Assembly (NCBI RefSeq): GCF_001956215.1
Contig: NZ_MRTQ01000016.1
Coordinates: forward strand, 51,088 to 115,087
Length of the DNA: 64,000 nucleotides
Direction of reading: 5' to 3'
Source of the DNA: Paenibacillus sp. FSL R5-0490
Lineage (GTDB): Bacteria > Bacillota > Bacilli > Bacillales > Cytobacillaceae
A model generated the notes under the pieces. It was not told where the DNA came from. It was given only the letters and a program-made list of their open reading frames with translations, and ran no database searches. The position numbers were made by a program, and so were the translations under genes. Of the stretch, positions 1 to 7,628 are shown piece after piece (position 1 is the first letter of the stretch; each line of letters opens with the position of its first letter).

Positions 1-922
1 CTTGGGCATAGAAGTAAATATCCTTCGCCAGTATCATGGATTTCATCGCTATATCATTTCTCAAGCTAAAGAATGCACCTGTACCGGATCCTACAAGGCT
101 AAACCCATTGAGTATGTAAATGCAATGCATCATAAGTTTGTCGGAAAACGGAGGTACTGTCGATGTGGTTACCGTAGCCCCGGAGGTTGCGGAAAATTGA
201 ACATCACCCTCTAGGAGGATTTCTTCCATCATTTTTATTTGTTTCTTGGCAAGTTCTTTTCCTTTTAAAAAGTATTTTTTGGCCTCTTTGTTTTGAGCGC
301 ATTGCGCAAAACCCGTAATAAGCTGCATCCCGATATTGTTTGCCTCCATATTGTGATGCAGAATTCCGATTTCAAGGTCATTTAATGCCCTTTTATCTCC
401 TGTCAGCCTAAAACCGTCCTTATACTTTTTTGACTGGATATACTCTATATTTTTGGGCATCGTCACTTTTGGTGGCAGCGCTAGTATTCCTTTTTCCAGC
501 AGATAAAAGGTCGAAAGCTTATAGATTTTCTGTGTTACAGTCGTGAGCCCCTCATAAATGGATAAAACCTTCTTATTGTATGTCATATTCATATTCAGGG
601 TGTAAAGCCCCATGCTAACTTCCTTTAATACACGAAGAAACATGATATCAAAACCATTATCGTATAATTTAGGGGCTTCTAAATTAACGTCAGCTGAAGT
701 AAACCCCTCAGGCTTAACCATTCCTTGATCGGAGAAAAGTTCTTCCATCTCTTTCACATAAAAGTTCAGTTCCTGCCATAACCCTCCTAAAATATTCCTA
801 GCCTCCTGTTCATCTGACTTTTCGATAAAGTATTCCAAAAATCTCATTATCAATGTTTTTTCCTGGTAAGTCTGCCATATAGTCCCTATTTCAGAAACAC
901 TTAGCGGATTGGTTAATATCAA
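1..922 (-). CDS. DUF3231 family protein (partial, runs off left edge)
   Basis: Open minus-strand frame of about 307 codons with no stop before the window edge, so the C-terminus is missing. It begins with a TTG codon preceded by AAGGAGG at 8 nt spacing; no ATG is better placed. The protein is helical and Met/Leu-rich, with two similar halves (each with a phrase such as MLQLITGF or MHCIYILNG after a long helix). This matches the DUF3231 family of bacilli, thought to have a ferritin-like/CotF-like fold and usually about 330 residues long. Function is unknown; a spore-coat or stress role is only guessed from related proteins. Confidence 0.72.
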   Translation of the reverse strand, partial: MILTNPLSVSEIGTIWQTYQEKTLIMRFLEYFIEKSDEQEARNILGGLWQELNFYVKEMEELFSDQGMVKPEGFTSADVNLEAPKLYDNGFDIMFLRVLKEVSMGLYTLNMNMTYNKKVLSIYEGLTTVTQKIYKLSTFYLLEKGILALPPKVTMPKNIEYIQSKKYKDGFRLTGDKRALNDLEIGILHHNMEANNIGMQLITGFAQCAQNKEAKKYFLKGKELAKKQIKMMEEILLEGDVQFSATSGATVTTSTVPPFSDKLMMHCIYILNGFSLVGSGTGAFFSLRNDIAMKSMILAKDIYFYAQ

Positions 923-1075
923 GTAAACAACCTCCTTCCATCATCCCATTTTGACTATGTACCGAATTGATTAATAATTCTCATTCATAAATTAACCTGG
1001 ATTGGAGATATTATTCCTGATAAATGGAGTGTAGGTTATTTTCATCAATATCCGGCCGCCAGACAATCTTTTTGT

Positions 1076-1108
1076 AAATAAAAAGAGACGCGTTCCTTTA
1101 CTAACGCG
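1076..1108 (-). terminator. rho-independent terminator after the DUF4256 gene
   Basis: CGCGTT and AACGCG form a 6-bp stem with an 8-nt loop. On the minus strand it is followed by a T-rich tail. It lies about 85 bp downstream of the DUF4256 stop codon. Confidence 0.6.
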
Positions 1109-1193
1109 CCTGCTGGTATACCTTTTAAACTATGTTTTAGCAAAAAACCCGCCGAATCCTTCTTACGCTCATACAATCCGAGTCTCCCTGAAC

Positions 1194-1760
1194 CTAAACT
1201 CTCAGCGAGCCGCGGAACCCCCTTGCAGCATAGTAGGAATCAGCTCCATTGTGATACACAAAGACCGTGTCGTAGCGGCGGTCACAGAAGAGAGCCCCGC
1301 CAAGTTTTCTGATATGAGGGGGTGTCTGCACCCAGCTCGATGTTTTCTTATCAAAAGCTTCAAGCTCCTGGAGCTCCCGGTATTGCTCTTCCGTTAAAAG
1401 CTCAACGCCCATGGCAGCTGCCATATCCATCACACTGTTTTCCGGCTTATGTTTTTTCCTTGCCTCCAGCGCTTCACGATCGTAGCAAAAACTTCTGCGG
1501 CCCTTAGGACTTTCTGCTGCACAATCATAAAATATGTATTCGCCCGTCTCTTCATCATACCCGGCAACATCCGGTTCGCCGGCCGTTTCTTCCATTTCAT
1601 TCAGCGACCATAATTTCTCAGGATTAGCCTCAAGCTTAGCTTGTACATCTGCCCATAACAGCCCTTCATGCCTGTGCGTATTCTTCTCAAAACGGGCCTT
1701 CAATGTTTGCAGCAATTCATCCCGCTGTTCTGGTGACAGCGCCTTACTTCCCAGTGTCAT
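1194..1760 (-). CDS. DUF4256 domain-containing protein
   Basis: 188-residue soluble protein of the DUF4256 family, recognised from the run LWSLNEMEETAGEPDV, the segment EYIFYDCAAESPKGRRS and the ending YYAARGFRGSLRV. No enzymatic role is established for the family. An in-frame ATG 24 bp upstream exists, but AAAGGAGGT lies inside that extension with 7 nt spacing to the ATG used here, so this is the better start. Monocistronic, with a terminator downstream and the 52-bp repeat array upstream. Confidence 0.8.
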   Translation of the reverse strand: MTLGSKALSPEQRDELLQTLKARFEKNTHRHEGLLWADVQAKLEANPEKLWSLNEMEETAGEPDVAGYDEETGEYIFYDCAAESPKGRRSFCYDREALEARKKHKPENSVMDMAAAMGVELLTEEQYRELQELEAFDKKTSSWVQTPPHIRKLGGALFCDRRYDTVFVYHNGADSYYAARGFRGSLRV

Positions 1761-1853
1761 ATGAGTACCTCCTTTTTTCTTCATTATAATATAATTATGA
1801 CCCTAAAGGGCAGATGATAAAAGCAGGCGCCGGGTTAACCTTCCTGAAACTGG

Positions 1854-2216
1854 CTTCGGACTCAAGCCTGATGATTTCCCCTTCCTGTGTCCGAACCTGC
1901 ACCAACTTCGGACTCAGACCTGATGATTTTCCCTTCCTGTGTCTGAACCTGCACCTACTTCCGACTCAAACCCGACGTTTTCCCCTTTCTGTGTCTGAAC
2001 TTGAACCAACTTCGGACTCAGACCCGACGTTTTCCCCTTACTGTGTCCGAACCTGCACCAACTTCGGACTCAGACCCGATGATTTCCCCTTCCTGTGTCC
2101 AAACCTGCACCAACTTCGGACTCAGACCCGACGTTTTCCCTTCCTGTGTCTGAACTTGAACCAACTTCGGACTCAGACCTGATGATTTTCCCTTCCTGTG
2201 TCTGAACCTGAACTAT
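1854..2216. repeat. tandem array of seven 52-bp units
   Basis: Units begin with CTTCSGACTCARRCC at 1854, 1906, 1958, 2010, 2062, 2114 and 2165. Spacing is exactly 52 bp except for one 51-bp unit that lost a base in a C run. Units differ by a few substitutions and alternate between a GATGATTT and a GACGTTTT centre. Since 52 is not a multiple of three, open frames crossing the array change frame in each unit and are not credible genes. Read on the minus strand, each unit starts GTCCGAAGTTGGTGCAGGTT, related to the second array at 22619. Confidence 0.93.
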
Positions 2217-2225
2217 CTGGCTCCA

Positions 2226-2263
2226 CAAAAAAACACTAACAAACGATGCCATTTGTTAGTGTT
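2226..2263 (-). terminator. terminator of the glutamate symporter gene
   Basis: A perfect 12-bp stem (AACACTAACAAA/TTTGTTAGTGTT) with an 8-nt loop is followed on the minus strand by a seven-T run. It sits just after the symporter stop codon. Confidence 0.9.
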
Positions 2264-2276
2264 TCCAAATCTATTA

Positions 2277-3542
2277 TTATGAAGCTTGTTGTTCAAATCT
2301 TTCTTCAGCTGGAGGGTTAAATTGCCCTTCCCACTTCGCAATAACAATCGCCGCCAGTGAGTTCCCCACCACATTAACCGCTGTGCGTCCCATGTCAAGG
2401 ATACGGTCGATGCCGGCAATAAAGGCAAGGCCTTCTGCAGGCAATCCAATGGTGCTGAATGTCGCCAGCAGCACAACAAAGGATACACCAGGTACACCCG
2501 CCATTCCTTTCGATGTAACCATCAGCACTAACATTAGTGTAATTTGCTGTCCGATACTCAATTCAATCCCAAACATCTGGGCAATAAATAAAGAGGCAAT
2601 CGCCTGATATAAAACAGATCCGTCCAGGTTAAAAGAGTAGCCTGTCGGAATAACGAATGAAGAAATATGTTTCGGGCTTCCCGCTTTCTCCATTTTATCC
2701 ATAATTCTTGGAAGAACTGTTTCCGAGCTTGCTGTTGAAAATGCCAAAATCAATTCCTCTTTGATCATCTTCAATAATTTAAAGATGCTGAACCCGACAA
2801 TTTTGGCCATAACTCCCAGAACAACAAGAACAAAGAAAATCATGGATCCATATACAGTAAGCGCCAGCTTGCCTAATGGAATCAGTGAGGCGAAGCCATA
2901 CTTGGAAATCGTAACACCAATTAAGGCAAATACCCCGATCGGCGCATACTTCATAAACAGGTTCGTTACATAGAACATCGCCTTGGCCGTACCTTCAAAA
3001 AACCTCAGAACTGGCTTTCCGACATCTCCAATTGCTGCAATTCCGAGTCCAAATACAACCGCAAAGAAGATAATCGCCAGCATATCGCCTTCAACCATGG
3101 CTTGTACCGGATTAGTAGGCACAATATGCAAGAATGTATCCGCTACCGACTTGCCTTCCTGCTCTTTATTGGTTTCGACATAGCTTGAGATATCACTTTG
3201 CTGCAGGCTGTCCATATTCAGGCCGGCACCTGGCTGAAATACATTCCCGGCGATTAAGCCAACCACAATGGCAACCAATGTCATGCCGATAAAGTAGGTC
3301 AATGATTTACCGCCAAGCTTACCCACGGATTTTAAATCACCTACACCAGCAATGGCAACGATTATCGTTGATAATACAATAGGAACCACAATCATTTTAA
3401 TTAAACGAATGAACAGATCGCCAAATGGCTGTAAGGCACTTTGCGCTGCTTCATTACCGTAAAAGATACCGCCAACCACAATCCCCAGGACAAGACCGAT
3501 AAAAATTTGAGTGGCTAAACTTAATTTAATTCTTTTCATCAA
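2277..3542 (-). CDS. gltP: dicarboxylate/amino acid:cation symporter, GltP/GltT type
   Basis: 421-residue membrane transporter of the DAACS family, which takes up glutamate/aspartate (or C4-dicarboxylates) with cation symport. Visible landmarks are the Ser-rich HP1 motif ASSET (271-275), NLDGS (305-309) and the substrate-binding segment DMGRTAVNVVGN (383-394). That segment keeps the Asp and Arg that bind the substrate amino group and side-chain carboxylate in GltPh. The residue equivalent to GltPh Asp405 is Asn, a Na1-site ligand change that would fit proton rather than strict sodium coupling (inference). It is preceded by a c-di-AMP riboswitch with its own terminator, so expression is probably controlled by that nucleotide. 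A strong terminator follows. Confidence 0.9.
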   Translation of the reverse strand: MMKRIKLSLATQIFIGLVLGIVVGGIFYGNEAAQSALQPFGDLFIRLIKMIVVPIVLSTIIVAIAGVGDLKSVGKLGGKSLTYFIGMTLVAIVVGLIAGNVFQPGAGLNMDSLQQSDISSYVETNKEQEGKSVADTFLHIVPTNPVQAMVEGDMLAIIFFAVVFGLGIAAIGDVGKPVLRFFEGTAKAMFYVTNLFMKYAPIGVFALIGVTISKYGFASLIPLGKLALTVYGSMIFFVLVVLGVMAKIVGFSIFKLLKMIKEELILAFSTASSETVLPRIMDKMEKAGSPKHISSFVIPTGYSFNLDGSVLYQAIASLFIAQMFGIELSIGQQITLMLVLMVTSKGMAGVPGVSFVVLLATFSTIGLPAEGLAFIAGIDRILDMGRTAVNVVGNSLAAIVIAKWEGQFNPPAEERFEQQAS

Positions 3543-3604
3543 TTACCCTACCTTCTTGTTTAGTTTTAACGTGCTGCTCAGGCAAGGGAAACAAAGCTGA
3601 TCTC

Positions 3605-3633
3605 AAAAAAAAGAAAATCGACAATTGTCAATT
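3605..3633 (-). terminator. intrinsic terminator in the riboswitch expression platform
   Basis: AATCGAC/GTCAATT arms (one G-U pair) around AATT form a short hairpin followed on the minus strand by TTTTCTTTTTTTT. It lies between the aptamer and the symporter start, where a transcription-terminating expression platform is expected. Confidence 0.7.
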
Positions 3634-3654
3634 CACCCTGATTCATATTCTCTT

Positions 3655-3798
3655 ATGTTTCCTTAAACGCTGACGAGGTTAGCTTTCGGGTTAGGACTGT
3701 GGAAACAGTAAGCCCTTCCATCTTTCGGATTCACCCCGTGCGGAAACTCCGCCGTAAATAATGGGTCCCCCGTTCTTAAAATAAGATTAAGCATAGAA
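3655..3798 (-). promoter_or_regulatory. c-di-AMP riboswitch (ydaO-yuaA class)
   Basis: The minus-strand leader carries the conserved blocks of the ydaO/yuaA aptamer in order: GCTTAATCT at the 5' side, GGGGGACCCA, CGGGGTGAATCC, and the 3' signature CCCGAAAGCTAACCTCG followed by CAGCGTTTAAGG. Its 5' CTTAA can pair with the 3' TTAAG to close P1. A terminator hairpin follows before the gene, consistent with the known off-switch action of this class when c-di-AMP is bound. The downstream gene is a glutamate-type symporter rather than the better known potassium transporters. Confidence 0.9.
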
Positions 3799-3860
3799 CA
3801 CTAAATCATTATATTATCCCAAGATAATTTTTGTAAATAGTTAAGTATTCCCTGTATAAA

Positions 3861-3895
3861 ACAAAAAAGCATTTGGCTCCACCTGCGCCAAATGC
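3861..3895 (-). terminator. terminator downstream of the dienelactone hydrolase-like gene
   Basis: Perfect 8-bp stem GCATTTGG/CCAAATGC with an 11-nt loop. On the minus strand it is followed by TTTTTTGTTTT. It lies between the hydrolase gene and the riboswitch promoter. Confidence 0.75.
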
Positions 3896-4025
3896 CATGA
3901 TAGCCACACATGCTATCCCCGCTACATCTAAATTAGCATCTTAGTATTAAGTATATTGAACGCGCTTGTAAACTTTTATTAAAATTCCTCGGTGATAACA
4001 GTCACCGTTAGTGCTTCATACTACC

Positions 4026-4634
4026 TCAATCAGTATGCAATAAAAAATTCAGCATTTTGCTAAAGGCTTCTTGTTCTGATTTTGCATCATACTTAGAGGA
4101 ATAAGGATCACTGAATCCGTGTTTCCCAGTAAATTTATATGCTTTAATTTTCTTTTTTTCCAAAGCCAATACTAACTCATCAACATTAAAAGACTGCTCT
4201 TCCTGTGGAAAAAATAGCATGGCAGGACTCCGGGGTGTTAGCTCTAAATAGTCCCTAATCCTTGAACCGTAATATCCAACTATTCCATCAACACAATCTT
4301 CCTCACTGCATAGCCAGGCAACAGTGGCACCTATACTAAATCCAATGATTACTATTGTTTCGTATTCATCTTTAACATCCAATAATAAATCTTTGATTTT
4401 ACGTGCCGCTATATCGAAACCGACATGTTCCATAAAGTGACGATAAGCGGCTTCCCCTTGAGAATAATCAAAAGGCATCTCTCGCTCTAGTAAATTGGGG
4501 CATATCACTTCAAAATTCTGCTTTATTAATAATTCGCAAAAACTCTTTATATGTTGATTTATTCCATATATTTCGTGGATTACGATGATTAAAGAATTTG
4601 AATTTCTATCATAACTATGTCGCTTATTCTCCAT
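4026..4634 (-). CDS. dienelactone hydrolase family alpha/beta hydrolase
   Basis: 202-residue alpha/beta hydrolase resembling dienelactone hydrolases: an early HEIYGIN motif, nucleophile elbow GFSIGAT and the C-terminal His motif GKHGFSDP. Classical dienelactone hydrolase uses Cys in the elbow; here it is Ser, so a broader esterase activity is likely and the substrate cannot be told. The start ATG has GGGTGAAG upstream. Monocistronic, with a terminator about 130 bp downstream. Confidence 0.78.
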   Translation of the reverse strand: MENKRHSYDRNSNSLIIVIHEIYGINQHIKSFCELLIKQNFEVICPNLLEREMPFDYSQGEAAYRHFMEHVGFDIAARKIKDLLLDVKDEYETIVIIGFSIGATVAWLCSEEDCVDGIVGYYGSRIRDYLELTPRSPAMLFFPQEEQSFNVDELVLALEKKKIKAYKFTGKHGFSDPYSSKYDAKSEQEAFSKMLNFLLHTD

Positions 4635-4720
4635 ATTTCTTCACCCGCTATATTCCATCAAAAGGTATTCTATATTAATATGAATTATTCCTCCAGTCTC
4701 AAAACACCCTTTTTAAATCC

Positions 4721-4744
4721 AAAAAGAGCCGCCTAATTGGCAGC
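4721..4744 (-). terminator. terminator of the flavin monooxygenase/FabK-like gene
   Basis: GCCGCC/GGCAGC stem with one mismatch and a 5-nt loop. The minus-strand transcript continues into CTCTTTTTGG. Confidence 0.6.
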
Positions 4745-4773
4745 CGGACGTGAAGCAATGAACCATCTTGACA

Positions 4774-5727
4774 TTAAACACAAGCTTCATATTCTCTTTT
4801 GATATTATGAATGATCGTCTGAACAGGCAAAATTTCGTTAATTTCATGGACTCTTGCCCCCGCAAATACGAGACCATTCTCACAGTCCCCCTCCATGGAT
4901 GTGACCAGAGAATCCAATGTACAAAAGCGGTAGGAGCAGTTTTTCAGACAATCGATGCACTTCTTGATTTTCACCTTTTTATTGTCAGATATTTGTTCAG
5001 TAAAGTTATTCTTAATGGCACGCCCCTCCAAACCTACGGTGGTTTTCACCATAACGATATCTTCCTGTTTGGCATGTACATATTTTTCCTTGAAGGATAG
5101 GGGGGCATCACATTCGTGACTTGCGACAAATCTGGTTCCCATTTGAACACCGGAAGCCCCGACACGAATGGCATGCGCAATATCTTTTCCTGTCAGGATT
5201 CCCCCTGCAGCTATGACAGGAATCTTAACAGCTTGCACCACTTCCGGTAAAATATCGAATAACGGTCTTTCGGTCCCTAAATGCCCTCCTGCCTCATTGC
5301 CCTCTACGACAACCGCAGAAGCACCCAGCCGCTCTGACATTTTGGCAAGCCTTGCAGATGACACAATCGAAATCACCGGTGTGCCGGATTCTTTGCCCCA
5401 ATTGTACATATCCCTTGATATTCCTGCACCTGAAATAATGAAATCCACCTTTTCCTCTATAGCGGCCTTCATTTTTTCAGCAAAATCATTCATGGCAAAT
5501 AGAACATTCACCCCAATATAGCCCTCACCCTTGATAGCTGCCCTGGCCTTTCGTATATGCAGCCTTAACTCTTCAATGCTAATTCCTGTTCCTGAAATAA
5601 TTCCAATCCCCCCGGCATTAGCAACAGCTGATGCCAGGCCGCTTAACGAAATACCAACGCCCATTCCACCCTGCATGATGGGAAACTCAGGCGTCATATG
5701 ACCGATTTTTAATTGTGGAAATTTCAA
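4774..5727 (-). CDS. nitronate monooxygenase / FabK-like FMN enzyme
   Basis: 317-residue FMN-dependent TIM-barrel protein of the nitronate monooxygenase/enoyl-ACP reductase II (FabK) superfamily. Seen: FPIMQGGMGVG near the N-terminus, GGIGIISG, the catalytic-loop phrase EGNEAGGHLG (His149), and the phosphate-binding IPVIAAGGI (169-177) and VQMGTRFV (194-201). The C-terminal part carries a cysteine cluster, C257-x2-C260-x3-C264-x4-C269 plus C282, which is unusual for either subgroup and could bind metal or an Fe-S centre. Sequence alone does not decide between nitronate oxidation and enoyl-ACP reduction. A FapR-like operator upstream favours a lipid role (inference). Confidence 0.78.
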   Translation of the reverse strand: MKFPQLKIGHMTPEFPIMQGGMGVGISLSGLASAVANAGGIGIISGTGISIEELRLHIRKARAAIKGEGYIGVNVLFAMNDFAEKMKAAIEEKVDFIISGAGISRDMYNWGKESGTPVISIVSSARLAKMSERLGASAVVVEGNEAGGHLGTERPLFDILPEVVQAVKIPVIAAGGILTGKDIAHAIRVGASGVQMGTRFVASHECDAPLSFKEKYVHAKQEDIVMVKTTVGLEGRAIKNNFTEQISDNKKVKIKKCIDCLKNCSYRFCTLDSLVTSMEGDCENGLVFAGARVHEINEILPVQTIIHNIKREYEACV

Positions 5728-5804
5728 AAGAACTACCCCATTTCATCGCCAATTTATTTCTTCTCCATTATTGAGCGAATGAGGGCGATTGAATAGTGAT
5801 AAAT

Positions 5805-5821
5805 ATAATACCTGGTACTAA
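5805..5821. promoter_or_regulatory. candidate FapR operator
   Basis: ATAATACCTGGTACTAA matches the B. subtilis FapR consensus TTAGTACCTRRTACTAA (recalled from the literature) at 15 of 17 positions and is a near-palindrome. It lies about 80 bp upstream of the FabK-like gene. FapR is the malonyl-CoA-responsive repressor of fatty-acid synthesis genes. Confidence 0.6.
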
Positions 5822-5926
5822 AAACAGGTTATATTTTCGCCATATTCACAGAATGTTCAAGAATTGCCAACGTAGAGACTTATCAGGCATCATCCCTGCA
5901 GCTGACCTTACTCACATAAAAAGCTT

Positions 5927-6145
5927 TTATCTGCCTCTTTGAAATATACGCTGTAAAAGGTATGCTAAACCAAAACAAATGATCGTGATAAAAAAGATTT
6001 TATTAATTGAAAGCTGTTTCATCAGAGAGGTGTGCGTTGATCGCTCCGATGAAAAAATAGACCACCAACTTGGTTCAGGAAAAAAGACAGATACCATAAT
6101 CCAAATGCATAAGAAACATAACACCAATAACCAATATAATTTCAT
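5927..6145 (-). CDS. small membrane protein, hypothetical
   Basis: 72 residues with two predicted transmembrane segments (about 4-24 and 50-66) separated by a polar loop rich in Ser and Trp, ending in a basic tail RIFQRGR. The start has AGAGGAGAG at good spacing. It lies 27 bp downstream of the VOC-protein gene on the same strand and is probably co-transcribed. No family recognised. Confidence 0.6.
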   Translation of the reverse strand: MKLYWLLVLCFLCIWIMVSVFFPEPSWWSIFSSERSTHTSLMKQLSINKIFFITIICFGLAYLLQRIFQRGR

Positions 6146-6172
6146 AAGCTCTCCTCTTTTAGAAAAACAAAT

Positions 6173-6772
6173 TCAATTCACAATCCTTACACCATTAGGG
6201 TCCACTAATATCTTCGAAGAGAGGTCCTTTATAACTGCTTCATTAATTGTAACTGTTTCACCAAACACCGATTTAATTGAACTCATAGGCTTACCGAACA
6301 AAATGGATAAGTCATTTTCTAGCCCTTCTTTTCTTGTTTCTAATCTTAATTCTTCTATTTTTAGGTTATCAGTCACCGAATCTACTATTTCTTTGTTTGT
6401 TTGGAGTTCTATCCTAAAAGAATAAGGGGTTGTAATAAACGTTCTTCTTTCCCCCTTGTCCACAATCCAATTCATATTATCTGCATTCTGACAGATAAGC
6501 TCTTGTTCTTTTTCAGATACCAAAAAACCTATATGGTCAAATTTACTCTTCTTTCCATATCCAAATGTGATATTTACGCTCCCTTTTCTTGCTTCGATAA
6601 TACGAAAAATAATATTCTTCGTCCGAAAGTTATTCCATACTAAGGGAGGATCAAAGTTCTGGAATCCCCCCAGGTATTTACCGATACGCTGATATATCTG
6701 AAAGCCTGCATTCACGTAAAACCTTTCTGTTTCTTCCACGTGTGGAGTCCAATAATGATAATGAAAAAGCAC
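6173..6772 (-). CDS. VOC superfamily (glyoxalase/bleomycin resistance-like) protein
   Basis: About 199 residues. The N-terminal 110 resemble a vicinal-oxygen-chelate fold: LFHYHYWTPHVEETERFYVNAGF, a later KFDHIGFLVSEKEQE strand, and FITTPYSFRIELQT. The remaining half is unlike standard glyoxalases and may be a second, diverged module. A GTG three codons upstream is open, but AGAGGTG sits 6 nt before the GTG used here. Function unknown; the metal-ligand pattern is not complete enough to predict catalysis. Confidence 0.68.
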   Translation of the reverse strand: MLFHYHYWTPHVEETERFYVNAGFQIYQRIGKYLGGFQNFDPPLVWNNFRTKNIIFRIIEARKGSVNITFGYGKKSKFDHIGFLVSEKEQELICQNADNMNWIVDKGERRTFITTPYSFRIELQTNKEIVDSVTDNLKIEELRLETRKEGLENDLSILFGKPMSSIKSVFGETVTINEAVIKDLSSKILVDPNGVRIVN

Positions 6773-6961
6773 AGATATCACCTCTTTAATAAGCTCGTTA
6801 CTAACATATTCAATAAAAACGTAATTTCTCCTTTCAGACTATCCCGGACTATTCACAAGTTCCTGATACAGTTGACCGCTGCAGCATATGTAAATAAAAT
6901 GAAATCATCCCAAATTGGAGGTTTTTGTTTGTTGAACTTATGTTTAGAGCTGGTGAAGTAA

Positions 6962-6982
6962 CACTTTCTCCATGAGAAAGTG
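6962..6982. promoter_or_regulatory. inverted repeat upstream of the acetyltransferase gene
   Basis: CACTTTCTC-CAT-GAGAAAGTG, a perfect 9-bp inverted repeat with a 3-nt centre, about 50 bp before the GNAT start. It has no T tract, so an operator or leader hairpin is more likely than a terminator. Confidence 0.45.
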
Positions 6983-7030
6983 CCATTTATATTGAAACTT
7001 TATCATCACTTAAAGAACAGGAGACTACAA

Positions 7031-7564
7031 ATGGATATCTTAATTCGGCAAGAACTCCCTGCAGACTATGATTCGACTGAAGAAATGGTAAAAGAAGCTT
7101 TTTCACATGAAGATTACAGCGATAAAAATGAACATTTTCTTGTCAAAAGGCTCAGAAATTCTGATGTTTTTATTCCGGAGCTTTCTTTAGTGGCGTTAAC
7201 TCAATCTAAAGAGATTGTGGGCCATATTCTTTTATCTAAAATCAAAATATCGGATGGTGAGAAAGCGGGAGATTCTCTTGCACTTGCCCCACTTTCTGTT
7301 CGTCCCGGTTATCAGGGGAAAGGCATCGGGAGCCAATTGATACGTACTGCACTTAACAAGGCCAAAGAAATCGGTTATCATTCCGTAATCGTTTTAGGCC
7401 ATAAAAATTACTATCCAAAGTTCGGCTTTAAGCCAGCCAGTCTTTGGAATATTCATGCCCCTTTTGAAGTGCCTGACGAAATATTCATGGCTCTGGAGTT
7501 AACAGAGAATGCTCTTAAAAATGCTGCCGGGGTTGTTCATTATTCAAAAGCTTTTTCAGAATAA
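7031..7564 (+). CDS. GNAT family N-acetyltransferase (YhbS-like)
   Basis: 177-residue acetyltransferase. The acetyl-CoA-binding motif appears as LSVRPGYQGKGIGSQLI, preceded by the beta-strand SLALAPLSV and followed by VIVLGHKNYYPKFGFKPAS, typical of the COG3153 (YhbS) subgroup. An upstream in-frame ATG exists, but CAGGAG lies 7 nt before this ATG (MDILIRQ), so the shorter form is preferred. Acceptor substrate unknown. It converges on the anti-sigma gene and shares a bidirectional terminator with it. Confidence 0.85.
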   Translation: MDILIRQELPADYDSTEEMVKEAFSHEDYSDKNEHFLVKRLRNSDVFIPELSLVALTQSKEIVGHILLSKIKISDGEKAGDSLALAPLSVRPGYQGKGIGSQLIRTALNKAKEIGYHSVIVLGHKNYYPKFGFKPASLWNIHAPFEVPDEIFMALELTENALKNAAGVVHYSKAFSE

Positions 7565-7582
7565 GAAGCCAGAGTTTAAACA

Positions 7583-7616
7583 AAAGCTATCTCTATCATT
7601 ATCCAGAGATAGCTTT
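7583..7616. terminator. bidirectional terminator between convergent genes
   Basis: Perfect 12-bp stem AAAGCTATCTCT/AGAGATAGCTTT with a 10-nt loop and T-rich sequence on both sides. Confidence 0.88.
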
Positions 7617-7628
7617 CTATTTGCTTCT

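Noticed and set aside
2..214. 70-codon plus-strand frame at the left edge
   Set aside because: It lies antisense to the open DUF3231 frame, which has a strong ribosome-binding site and family-like sequence.
1814..2252. Frames on both strands through the 52-bp array, with repeating peptide phrases
   Set aside because: The repetition comes from the DNA repeat. The period is not a multiple of three and there is no ribosome-binding site at the starts.
3880..4015. Possible 34-codon minus-strand peptide from GTG with a hydrophobic Gly/Ala-rich segment
   Set aside because: The frame runs through the terminator hairpin at 3861-3895 and has only a weak ribosome-binding site.
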